From Oscheius dolichura (Eukaryota > Nematoda > Chromadorea > Rhabditida > Rhabditidae), in the NCBI GenBank assembly GCA_932521035.1, contig OW051495.1, forward strand, positions 7,626,001 to 7,690,000: a stretch of DNA of 64,000 nucleotides, in the 5' to 3' direction. The notes beneath the pieces are model-generated. The model did not search any database, was not told the origin of the DNA, and worked only from the letters and a program-made list of their open reading frames with translations. This document shows positions 1 through 10,800 of the stretch, piece after piece. How positions within the stretch are numbered: position 1 is the first letter of the stretch; every line of letters starts with the position of its first letter. Position numbers and translations under genes: made by a program.

Positions 1-100
1 CTCTCACCGAAAACCTACCTAGCTGTCCTTTTAAAAAAAACAACAAAATCGACATCATTTTAAATTTAAAAAACCTATTTATAAAATACATTTTCCAGAC

Positions 101-524
101 ATGCCCGAATACGCCGAGCAGGAGCTGATCAACACTCCTCCTCCCTATATGGATCCCGCCAATGCTCACGCTTTCAAGCTCCAGAGTTAGTTTTTTTTGG
201 ATTTGTTTGTGGTTGTCTGACTGTGGCTCTTCCCCCCTGTTTGACTGTGGTCTTCTCTCTGTGTCAAACTCGCTTTTATTATTGTCTTCCTGTGGCTCCT
301 TTTCCCCCACAATCCCCTTATTTCCAGAACAGCGCACCATGTCCCACGGCGACGGCGACCAGACCTGTAAACACTGTGGCTCCCGCAGCCCGCAGGTGAT
401 CATCTGGCCGGCTCCCCGTCCCCAGGAACACATCCGCCCCGAAAATCGCAAATTCATCGGCTACGTCCTAATCATCGCCGTCGTTATTTTCCTCCTCTTT
501 GCCGCCTGCAAATACCTTCCATAA
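101..524 (+). CDS. small tail-anchored membrane protein, function unknown
   Basis: Two exons, 101-185 and 328-524, joined in phase 1 (intron GT 186 to TTTCCAG 327), give 93 residues. The N-terminal two thirds is hydrophilic, with a CKHCG pair of cysteines (CxxC) at about residues 48-51 and a Pro-rich stretch. The last 20 residues form one hydrophobic helix (FIGYVLIIAVVIFLLFAA) followed by a short CKYLP tail, the layout of a tail-anchored protein. The start is chosen because a TTTTCCAG acceptor lies two bases before the ATG, as for a trans-spliced leader. The same acceptor could instead join an earlier exon left of the window, so the N-terminus may be incomplete. I do not recognise a family. 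Confidence 0.6.
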
Positions 525-1256
525 GATTTGAACCGTCTTCTTTTTCTTTTTGTTGTTCTTTTTTTGGGTACTTCTCGTCCTCGTAACGTGTTATCTCTCC
601 GAATCACCATACCACTTGTAATAGATTGGATTTATTTGTACATAACGAATAAAAATCGGTTTTCCAAGAGCAGTAATCCCGCTGATTTTTTCAAGTTACC
701 TGCGTTCTATTCTTCGTTCTATTTCCTGGTCCCTGGATGGACTGGTGTGGAGATTCCTGGAATTAGAAGCCCAATAGGAGGAAGAAAGATCCGCTCAGCT
801 TTCCAATCGCCTATAATTTCCGATCGCCTGGAAAGCCCAAGGCGTTCAAGCACACGAAGCCCCGTCTATTCCCATACGAGTGATCTCTCTATGTCACAAT
901 GGAGAGCGTAGAGTGTAACCGCCAGCAGGATAATCGGCTCTGATGTTCTAATATGTGTAATGCTAATTTCAGAGAGATGTGTCTAGACGGCTCCTAGAAA
1001 AGAACCGGAAGCGCCTTTACGGAATTTGGAGAGCATGTTAGCCCCAATCTATCAGGAAAATTGGTACTCCTAGAGCTATAATTTTCTAGAAAACTGGATC
1101 AATAAAAATCAAGAAGATTAGCCGATATTCGTAGAATTCATTGCCCATCCGAGTAAGATAGAGATTCGAGAAGAAAGAAAGGCAAGAAAGAAGAACAGTA
1201 CACAGTAATTTTTGCTGGGCCGAAGCCCTCATTTATTCTTCACCCGTCTCGCCCAT
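525..1256. other. intergenic, no gene seen
   Basis: Between the convergent ends of the tail-anchored gene (+) and the MSP gene (-). It is AT-rich, with AATAAA-type signals at about 647. An open frame at 528-911 has no splice logic, homology or plausible composition, so it is not called. Confidence 0.6.
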
Positions 1257-2102
1257 CTAGGGATTGTACTCGATGGGGAGGTTCTTGCGGCGGACCATTC
1301 CATCGCCCTGGAACCACTCGCGGCGGAACTGCTTGGCGGCGCCATCAGGAGTGTTGGTCCACTCGATCGTGATGCGGTCGTTGTTGGTGTCCTCCTGGCC
1401 GTAGGCGAAGGCATCGCAGCTGACGGCCATCAGAGTGGCCTCCTTTGGGTCGAGGACCTGCAAAATCCGGGATTAGAGGGGATTAAAAACAAAAATTTTG
1501 AGCGTCCGGGACGATTCAGCTGCCGTAAAATTCGAAAACTCACTCCGCAAGCGGGGTCAACTCCCAAACGCTTCATATTCGTAGTTTTTATTGCCCAACC
1601 GATGCGACGAGCGGAAGAGTTCACGATCTTGATGTGATAAGTGTGCTTGTCGTCCTAAAAGTATCAGGTTATTTAAAGAATTCGTACAACAGCTTACGTA
1701 GGGCGAGTTGAACACAATTTTAGCCGAGGGCTGGGTTTGGATGTCTCCTGAAAAGAAAAGTATTAGTATTAGCCGTATGTTGGTATCTTTGATACTCCAT
1801 AAGGTTTCAAGCAAAGCGGTAGGTGCGGTAGGTGTGGTACGTGTGCTTGTATAAGCGTTGTAGCGAGCATATCAGTCAAAAGAGTGGTTTCAACTGCCCC
1901 CGTTCTTGATATGGTAGGTGTGTTCGTCCAAATTCAAAAGAAGTAAGAGGATGATCATAAATTTAAGAGTATTTTTAAAAGCTCAATTTTGGTGAGAGTT
2001 CCAAAAAGACCAAAAGAGATGGCAGCAGCCAAACCGAAAGGATTACAAAAGAGAGAAGCGAAAAAAAGGCAAAAGCTCACCGGGGGGAACGGATTGAGTC
2101 AT
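1257..2102 (-). CDS. msp: major sperm protein (MSP)
   Basis: Four exons on the minus strand (2102-2081, 1747-1698, 1654-1544, 1457-1257) give exactly 127 residues, the canonical MSP length. The start is [14 protein letters not shown] and the end [14 protein letters not shown]; the middle contains [12 protein letters not shown] and [16 protein letters not shown], all hallmarks of the MSP immunoglobulin-like fold. MSP is the cytoskeletal protein that drives amoeboid crawling of nematode sperm, and in C. elegans it is also released to signal oocyte maturation. Three introns is more than I would expect for C. elegans msp genes. The first exon is only 22 bases and is separated from the next by 333 bases. 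A TATAAAAG sequence lies about 47 bases before the ATG (2149-2156). The family assignment is effectively certain. Confidence 0.98.
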
Positions 2103-2148
2103 GTTGACAGTCGATGTCGTTGGGTTGATGAGGAGACCGACCGAGACG

Positions 2149-2156
2149 CTTTTATA
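2149..2156 (-). promoter_or_regulatory. TATA-like element of the MSP gene
   Basis: Reading the minus strand, TATAAAAG lies about 47 bases before the MSP start codon, a normal TATA distance given a short leader. Confidence 0.5.
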
Positions 2157-2174
2157 CTTCATTTAGACGCAAAA

Positions 2175-2435
2175 TTTGACATGTTGAAGAGAGAGAAGCA
2201 GATTGGTGAATACCAAATATGGGTATGCTAATGAGGGAGAAGCAGACTGGTCGAAACAGACAGGGATAGAAGCAGAAGGAGATTAGCAGACAGAAGAGAA
2301 GCAGAAACAGACAGTATAGGGGAAGGGAGAGAAGCAGAAGTGGATAATGGCAGACGGTACTTGACAAAGAGAGAAGCAGAACGGGATAACGGCAGACTGT
2401 AGAGCTCTGGAAGAGAAGCAGACGGTTGGGCGATA
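2175..2435. repeat. degenerate purine-rich repeat around GAGAAGCAGA
   Basis: The plus strand is almost pure purine and repeats GAGAAGCAGA or close variants at least seven times at irregular 25-45 base spacing, directly upstream of the MSP promoter. The open frames on the opposite strand here (runs of Ser, Leu, Phe) are by-products of the composition, not genes. Confidence 0.6.
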
Positions 2436-2896
2436 TATGAGCACGTTTGTGCCCGTATCTCGGGCATTTCTTGGCCAATTTATAAAAGTCAACGACCTAT
2501 CCGGAGAGCCCATCAAGGCGAGTCTGGTGAACCAAGTTTGGGCTCAAAAATCCCGACATAAAAATATTTAGCCTAATGTTGATCGTGGTTTGTTACGTAA
2601 CGCGGCCAACGAAAAAAGACTTACCGGGGACCTGCTACTTTAGCTCTATAATTTCTTTGAAACCCGAGTCAAATTAAGAAACGGTACAACACTGATCACC
2701 CGCAAGAACAAACTCAAAGAAAAGAAGAAGAAGGCAAAGACCACCGTTTCGATCCCATTAGGTCTGCCCGTCCCGTACCCGCACTCCTTTTACCTTCGCC
2801 TTTCGACTTCGATGTTCGAGGTCAACTTCCGACTTTTCCCTTCATACAAATAATTTATTTTACTTTACAATATATTTTCCATTAAATACTTTTGGA

Positions 2897-4304
2897 TTAC
2901 TGTACCAATTTTTTATGTTTCCTTTCGCTTTTAGTTCCCAAAGGGACGTCTTTGAAACGGCAATGGGTAGTCAGGGCAGCTTCACAAGGCTCCGTCAGCC
3001 AGAGGTACCTGCATTTTTCCTCTTCTCTCAGAAAATAACAGCCTACTTACCATTCATTCTCATTGTGGTCTCTATACTTCCCGTAGGTATAATACTTCTG
3101 GCACTTTTCATTGTCATAGGGGACTTTTGTAATGACGGAGAGGTCAAAGTCCGGCTCACAACCGAGAGGGCAGGCAATCCGGGTAGTATTGTGGGCCAGG
3201 GTGTTCCAGGAATTCTGGGGCATCGGTTCTGTACGGCACCTGGAAGGAATTACGACATTTGGGGCTCAAAAGGGGTGGAATGACCTCCGATGGATACAGG
3301 AATCCTTTTGCCCCGCCCTGAATCCCCAATTTTTAGCTCGCGGTAGTTTTGGAACTTTTTTAGGGGTACGGTAGACCAGTTTACCCACAAAAGTACCCAA
3401 TTTGCGTCTCCTTGAAAGGTCATACCGTTTTATAGAAGTCCCCCTCATTTTCCACAAACAACCCTTATTATTTTCCAAAGTCCCTGTCTCGTACTTTTCT
3501 TTTCTTTTTCTCGCCGCATCACTCCCCCCTTCTCAAGACTCCTCACCTGACAATAGGGATTTTCGATGCTACAAATTATTTCATATTCTCCCCCCGGCTC
3601 TTTCTCGCGCTCATTCCGTCGCTGTTTACTACACCGGGGCCTAGTTGGCTACTTACTTGTACTTGGCAGGATCTCTCGGAGGACTGGCATTTGGGGCCTC
3701 TAGCTCGCATCCCAGAGGTGAACCGTGGGCTCCCAAACAGTTGACAGTTCGCTTTTCTGGAAGATAACAGAACTATTTAATTCGTATTCAAAAAGACACC
3801 CTACACGCCTCTCTCGCTCCTCTGGCACAATCAACAGTCCATGATCCCAATGACACTTTCAAAAGTTGGGGGGGGGGGGGTCTAATTCGTACTCGAAGAG
3901 GCTCTGCCCCCCTAACGCCGAGTGGTTGTCGCCCTTCCTGGCTCCCGGACAGTTTTGAAAGACAACAGGGTCTTAATTCCTACTTGAAGACGGTCTTACA
4001 AAGCGGACCCCTAGGTCCCTATCTCCTCCTTATCCCCGGGCCCCATAGACAGTTGACAGCCCCCGTTTCTAAAAGAAGGAGCGTGGGGGTCATTCGCCCC
4101 CTAGCCCCGGCCGGATACCTCCCCGCCAGAGAGTTTCTGGAAGACAACAGGGCCTTAATTCGGACTTGAAGAGAGTGCTAGGGACCCCTGACCTCCCCAA
4201 CCTGACTTACCCCATCTATTCCAAGTGAACTCCTTCTCCTCCTGTTTTTGTGCGTAAGCAGTAGCTCCGAATAAAGCAGCGAATAGTAGGATAGTCTTCA
4301 TCAT
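2897..4304 (-). CDS. secreted cysteine-rich protein, 164 aa, family not recognised
   Basis: Four exons on the minus strand (4304-4211, 3756-3657, 3239-3051, 3008-2897), phases 1, 2, 2, give 164 residues. Residues 1-18 (MMKTILLFAALFGATAYA) are a clear signal peptide with AYA before the cleavage site. An upstream in-frame extension exists, but it would bury the signal, so the MMK start is preferred. The mature chain has eight cysteines (VNC, LGC, YKC, IAC, LGC, EKC, EPC, THC), enough for four disulfides. Two N-glycosylation sites (NAS, NTT) are visible. The Trp/Tyr-rich ENEWYLWLTEPC segment follows a KVPYDNEKCQKYYTYGKY stretch. A TTATAAAC element lies about 90 bases upstream of the ATG. I do not recognise the fold. 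Its role is probably extracellular. Confidence 0.8.
3680..4178. repeat. tandem array of decayed exon-2 copies inside intron 1
   Basis: A unit of about 180-200 bases is repeated. TTCTGGAAGACAACAG followed by TTAATTCGNACTTGAAGAG recurs at about 3753-3790, 3951-3992 and 4133-4173. The CAGTTGACAG coding core of exon 2 recurs at about 3739-3748 and 4049-4058, with a shorter relic at 3939-3953. Only the copy at 3657-3756 keeps an open frame and both splice sites. The others carry stops or lack a donor. A run of 12 G bases sits in the array near 3870. Confidence 0.65.
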
Positions 4305-4707
4305 GTGCCAGGTGATCGGAGGATGATAGCTTCTTTTGTCTCTCTTCTCCAAAAAGTTGCCTCTCCCCGCTCAACAAAAGAAAAGCTCCCACTTATAAAC
4401 CGCGCCTGATAGCCATCTCTCGCTCATAATAAGCTGGGCTAAAACCGGCGGATGATCGCAGATAATTTGCAAAGATATATTGTATGTACCCCCTTCGATG
4501 CCAAAAAGGGGGAGGGAGATCAGCTGGCCCAGCTCTCTGCCTCATCTTCTTCGTCTTATCTCAATGAGGAGAGGATAAAAAAAATAGACGAGAAAATCCC
4601 TATTGTTTAGAGTGCACGCACAGCTGAGCCACAGAGGGAGGGAGGGAGGACTTCTGACTGGCGTCATAGAGACTGTTCAGGCGCCCCGGCCGGCTGCTCC
4701 GAATCCT

Positions 4708-4812
4708 CCGCACACGTAGAATCTCGGCGCTTGAATCTTCTTTTATCAAAATGTGCCACAAAACCTGCCAGATGTCTTTGCTTCCTACTGCCGAGACTGT
4801 ACGGGTGCGGGG
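4708..4812. mobile_element. miniature inverted-repeat element, short form
   Basis: The left arm CACACGTAGAATCTCGGC (from 4711) and the right arm TGCCGAGACTGTACGGGTGCG (to about 4810) are inverted copies of each other. They match the arms of the elements at 17522, 24581, 25700, 27198, 59888 and 60992. Confidence 0.7.
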
Positions 4813-7800
4813 AACCGACTCTTCCGCCCTCCTTGATCTTTCTCGGTTATTTACCTCCTCTCTTCACAGGAAATCATTAATCTCTAAAAATAAAGAGTGT
4901 CTGTGAAGTATTCCCCTCCCCCATTCTTCTTCTTCATCTTCATCTTCTTTGTCTCCTCCTCCGCCAGCCGGAAATATCGCGTTTCTCGCCAGCTGATAGC
5001 GTTACTCTCCCGGGTAGATCATTTTCCGCTTTGAATTTTTTACCAAACTTTTAGGCTTCCTTTTTCAAGCGTTTGTTATCGAGAAGAGTCTATCGTATAC
5101 GGTATACCTCACAGCATTGCCAGTAATGGATCAGAAGCAAGTCGAAAGGCTGACCAAGAATTATAGTCGGTGGGTTAATTTTCTTAGAAGTCCTATACGT
5201 GCTCTTGTTCTCTCTAATCGTACCGAGAAACAGAGTGCTTCCCGCCTACAAAAAACAAACACCAGACATTGTACACTCTTGTACTCGCAAAACAAAGAGG
5301 TATACTGTAAGTACACCGAGAAAACTCCCACGATAACGAACGACCCCATCGCGCTAATTCTTCCGCCGTTTCTCTCCTTGATGTTCAGAACGGGATCCTT
5401 CTCCTCCCTCTTTAAACCCAGGCTGGTCTAGATCCGATCTATGGCGCAATAACTGTTGATTCTACAATGTACGCGAACGTCTATGGATTGCTGGGCTTCA
5501 GTTGGGGGGCAATTCTTTTAATCCACTAGGGTATCTGGGAGACAGACTAGAGAAATCATATGGACCATTAGGAAAATCATTGGCAGGGGAAGAACAAGAG
5601 GAGAAAGTGTCCCTGCATAGCTTGGAAGGATCTCCTTCATGCCAGGCCTCATTTGCCTAGAACAGCGTTCTTTTGTTTGAAAGAGGAACGCGACACAGTT
5701 TATCTCACCATGATCGACGAGTATCCATTACAGAAGACAGTTTTTATACCAACGAAGAAAGAAGATGTTTGTTGCTGGGATAAACCCTTGGGAACCTTGG
5801 GCCGGGTAATCCGGGCCCCTTCCAAGTTCCTGTTCATCTTCTGATCCCTGAACTGCTTCCCGACTGGGTTACTGTTTATTTGGCCTTCCCTGACACCATG
5901 GCTCCCCTATTTTTAGCCCCCTTCCGTCCTCACCGTCCACCAAGTACCCCCTTCTACCCCTTCCAAGTTGTTTAGGTCATGACGTACCCATTTTTTCCAT
6001 CAGTCAATCAGTATGGTTCCAATACTCAAAGATCATCATCTTTTCGCCGTCTTTTCCCAATAATTGTCGATCACCGATCATCATCATCATTTCCTAATTT
6101 GCACACGTATTTCTCTTTTTTTCGGGACTGCACGACCATAGTGTTGTTCAATTTTCAATTTTTCTGAGCCTTCCAGTCAGAGGACATTGTGGTCCCGCAG
6201 CGATTGCGTCTCCTGTGGCCTCGAAGCGAATTGCCACCACTTTTTTGATTTCTCTTATATTTTCTGCGCATTTCCGGTGACATGTTCAGTAACGAAAAAA
6301 GTTGATCTGACGCGCTCTTGACAATACACGCATCAAAGACAGCGAAATACGGTGCCAGGGTCTCCAAACGTCAATTTCTCAATAAAAGTTATGAGTTCGC
6401 TTCAGGACCCATCCATTTTTTTAGTCCTTCCTTTCAAGAGACGATCTCAAATTGAGCTGGCCGAGGGTTTTGGTGAGCTGGCCGAAATTCCCCAAATTCC
6501 TGATTCATTTCCCTTCCAGGAACCCAAATCCCAGAAATTTCCTGCCCCCGGCTCTTTTTCGGGCTGAGACCTATTTTATAATTTACAAGGTTACTTGGCC
6601 ATTCAACGCAATGACGTAAAAGAAAACCTGAATCATGACTTTTAAAAGTGACACCCAAATTTTTTTCGGCAAGTCTAAAAACGTCAGCAGACTACAGTAT
6701 GACGTTCTAAAGAAATTAGAGGGATTATGACTACAGTAGGGGGGAGAAAATAACTCCGGAGAGCTATTTTTAACCTCCAGAGGCCGGAAAGTCAAGAGAG
6801 CTGCTAGAATTGTACTCTGTACACGCTTATTAGCAATTTGTGCCCTCCCTCATCCTTTTTCTTCGCCTTTTAACCTTGTCTAATTAATAATTAACCAGAG
6901 AAATATCTCGGGGTTTATAACCACGGATCTGGCTCGAAACGTGGCCTGCGGTTGCAAATTGCATTTTGCTGGGTTTCCGGGTAACCCCTTTGCAGAACAC
7001 CAGCCCCCGACCCGTGGTAACCTGGGCGATTTTTCGAAATCTCAATCACAAATTCTGTCAAACAACGTGACTTTTCAGTTGCTATTTTATTTATTTTTCA
7101 AAAACCTAGACCCTATAGATGGGAACGATTCAATAGAAACTAGCGAGTCAGATATGATAACTGTAATAATATAATACACTTTTTTTGTCGTCTAGAGGCT
7201 ATAAAAATTCCCCACAGCCATCTTTTAGACCACTTCTTTCTGTTCTTATCTTTATTGTTCCATTTCCTGAGGTCGAATTGACCAGGAAACCGGATAGAGA
7301 ACACATTTTTATCAGGGGAAAACCAAGATCCCCTCTAACATTTCACTTTCTATAAGAAGGAGGAAAATGAGTGCTAGCCTCACAATAACTTTCCTTATTT
7401 ACAGTAATTTCAGTTATAGTTTGGGAACATAAACGCCTCAATATTGTGGGTCTTACAACGAGCACACATCGTTCAAAGCACTGTCAAAAGATTCAACATC
7501 ACAAGACTGGGTCCCACGGCAACGGAGCGGCTCATTTTTGGCTACAATTTTTGACTTCGCTGCAAGACTCACGAAGCGCAGCTTATGTTTTTGAGAATTA
7601 CTTTGAAGCAATTGTAGCCACCCTATGCCAACCTTTGTTCCCATCCTGGTTCCTCCAAAAACTTGAAACCTCGAGAAATTCTCCACAGTTTCCCTGAATT
7701 TGTTGTGGAACCCATACATTTGAGTCTCATGCATTTCTTGCAGTTCTTTTAAAGCAATTACAGCGTTTGTTTTTAAAATGACGAGGATAAATTCCTTAAA

Positions 7801-10800
7801 AACAGTACCCAAAATCCACTTATCCGCCCCTTCCCACGTCCTCCCCCAGATGATTCCATCTGCCTTGTTTTTTATCCTCTTCCTTCCCACCTACCCAGTC
7901 ATCCCCCTTCCTCACTCACTCCCTCTCCCCTGATGACGTAGAATGCTCCAACTTTTATTCGAATTTAATTAGCCTGCCTCTTCACTCCCCCGGTCCCTTT
8001 CCAACTTTTACAACCACGCCTGAAAAACACGGCTTTATTGTCGTATTTTCGAGTGGGTTCAGGTGTGTCCGAAACATTATTAACAGAGAAAAGAATAGCC
8101 TAGAGATTATCCTAAATGAACCCCCGGGTATTTTGAACTTCCTACTTCATTATTAGAGGCTGCTCCTCTTTTGGTCTCATCCCGGCTCCCACTCATTTTG
8201 CCCCCAAAATTTGGAAAGGATCTCCGGTCATTGTGTCGTCCTCTCTTTTCTCTTCCGCCTATTTCCCACTCTCTCTTTCTCTCTCTCTTTCTAAACATTG
8301 CAGCAGTTGTGACCAGCTAAATAAATTTCATTTAGCAAGGGGCAAAAATGAGCTCGGACTAGTCTCACGGAGGCGGAATTGCATTGTCTCTGGTATACCT
8401 TTCTATCTCTCTCGCTCTATCCCTCTCTATTATTCTATTCTATTATATTTACCCACTTCCGGCGAACTGCTTTGCACCAATTTTCAAAAGGAGAGACAAA
8501 AGCGGTAGGTGGATCCGTTAGAGAGCGTGGGAGAGTTATTGTGGTGGTGGTGGTGGTCAGCTCGCCACACACAGTTCATTCCCCCGACATAAAGCCTCAG
8601 GCATCTGCCGTCTCCTCCGCAAAACTGAGGCCCTACAAGAGGTCAGTTCTCTTTTCTTCTATTTTAACTCATTACATAGTGTTTATGACAAGGTTTCTTA
8701 ACCTTCAACAGTCCAAAATCATAATTCAAACTGCCCCTCTTCCCGCGCATTGAGTTGCGGGTGATTGCTCACCGGTTACGGTAGTTATAAGTGAACTTAC
8801 AGTTCCTTTTACACTTACAAATTGTCACGGACTTGGTTCTGGGTCCACTGGTCCCGGTGCGAAGCCCCCAGGGGTTTTGGATCGTATGCAGGTTAGATAG
8901 TCTACATTTTGCTTCCTACAGTAATCTTCACAAAATCTTCTATCCAGTTCCTTTCAATTTTTCCATTGTCTTTATTTCCCAGACGTGATAGGATATGGTA
9001 ACAGCCAAAAATAGCCCGGATAAAGTGTACACGGCGTTCTTGGGGTACTCTCCCATAGCCTAGGTAGACATGGATTAGGGAAGTATGAAGAGAAGGGCGA
9101 GAGCAGAGACGCACGGGTCGTTTGTAAAGGCTCTGTACGAGTCACTGTACTGTAAACAGGGAAAAGACTTCATAATAAGGAAACCTTTAGAGACAAAAGC
9201 TCCAAAAATACAGATGGCATCAGCTTGAACGAGTGCTTGTGTACTGGGCCAACTTTTGGAGTTCCTGGGGGGATTTTCACTCGGTACGGGTAGGAAGAGA
9301 CTTACTCCGGGGGTTACTTTGAAATATACGGCCGGAGTAGAAAAAATAACTTGATTTTGATTCTACAAAGACTGGAATGCTTTGACCAAGGTTGAAAAGG
9401 ACCTCACAAGGTTTGACGAAGGATGTCTCCATGCATATATCTTCTGACCTAGTTTTTTACGCTGATCACGGCACTGACAATTAAAAGTGTTGAAAATACG
9501 GGGGCTGGCAGGTAAATTCCTCTTTGAACGAGTAGTGTCTTTAAAAAGGCAAATTGAGGACGCCCCCAGTTCCTAGACAATGATCTCGCCTGAATTGACC
9601 TCTGGATTGAATATTCATCTCTTTTAATCTTTCAATCCACAGCAAATACCCTCATGTCTACCTCATCAGCTCAGCTACGAGGATTATCAGTGGTAGACGT
9701 TGACCCAGAAAACGGATTGACCTGTCTGACGAGTCTCTGACGCTCCTCTCCCCTACTAGAGGCCCCTTTCGCTTGCTTCCTCCCGTTTTCTGCCATTTTT
9801 AATTGTTTCCTGCCTCACTTGCCATTTCCTCTCCCTATTTATGGTGTTTATCCTGTTTAAAAAGGGAAAAAAATGAGCTGAAAGTGATCTATGGTCAATA
9901 GACCTACCGGGCAGAGGGGCGAAATCCAAATAAAGGAAAAATTCAATAATTCACTAAAAAAGCGATTGAAAACAACGGCTTTTGGTTATTTTGTTGCGGA
10001 GTTGCCTTTTTCTGGTGGGAGAGGGCGAGAGCAGGCCATTTTTACCACACCCAGGCAGCCGGCCCAACCCCCAACAAAACTCGCAGACAGCACGAGACGC
10101 GGGAGACGCAGAGACGGAACAGGTCGATTTGGGTCCAACGGCCAAACCAAGCCGCCCAAAAGGCGGGTCATCACGGTCAACCCACCACTGCCACCACGAG
10201 TCAACCGGGGGTCCTTGACCCGGAACTTTTCGTCTTTCTCTCTATTTCAGTCTATTCTCCCCACTTCCCACAGGGACTTTCTCTCTTTTTGATCTATGAT
10301 TGTTACCCGATCTGTCTGGCATTATCACTCTAAATATGTTGATATTTCGAGGATTAATCCCCGCTTCGGCGCCTCTACCAAGGGACGGCGGCGGACGGAG
10401 GGAGGATTAAATAATAGTGGCTCTTCTCTGAGGTTAATCTGTACCTGATCTCTGGAGATCTGCCGTTCATTTTCCCCTCTTATTTACCCCGTTTAATCTA
10501 AATTTCTAACTGATTAACAATAAAAACGGAGGAAGAAAGAGAAAAAGCACAATGGGATTCCTAATTGAACCTCCGAGAAAATGGCGACGGCGCCAAAAAG
10601 GAATGATTTGAACTGCCTTCCCCCAGGGATAGATCATGCTCTGTGTTATCTTCTTCTTCTTTTCCCGCCTCTATTTATCCTCCGATTATCCACATTAGGT
10701 CTAATTAGATCAGAATTGCTATTGAGACGAGGACAAACACCTGCTTGGGTGGGATATAATCAGGGGATTGAGCCGTTGGAATTAGCTCATTCTTCTCTAT

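Noticed and set aside
5126-5173. possible first exon MDQKQVERLTKNYSRW with an acceptor two bases before the ATG
   Set aside because: No downstream exon continues it within several kilobases.
7453-7890. 145-codon minus-strand open frame
   Set aside because: No family resemblance, no splice-site logic, irregular composition; the length is compatible with chance in a 10-kb gene-free stretch.
9643-9690. exon-like block KYPHVYLISSATRIIS between an ACAG acceptor and a GTAG donor
   Set aside because: Isolated, very short, and no partner exon.
9891-10292. 133-codon plus-strand open frame
   Set aside because: The GC-rich segment is open on several frames of both strands; no domain.
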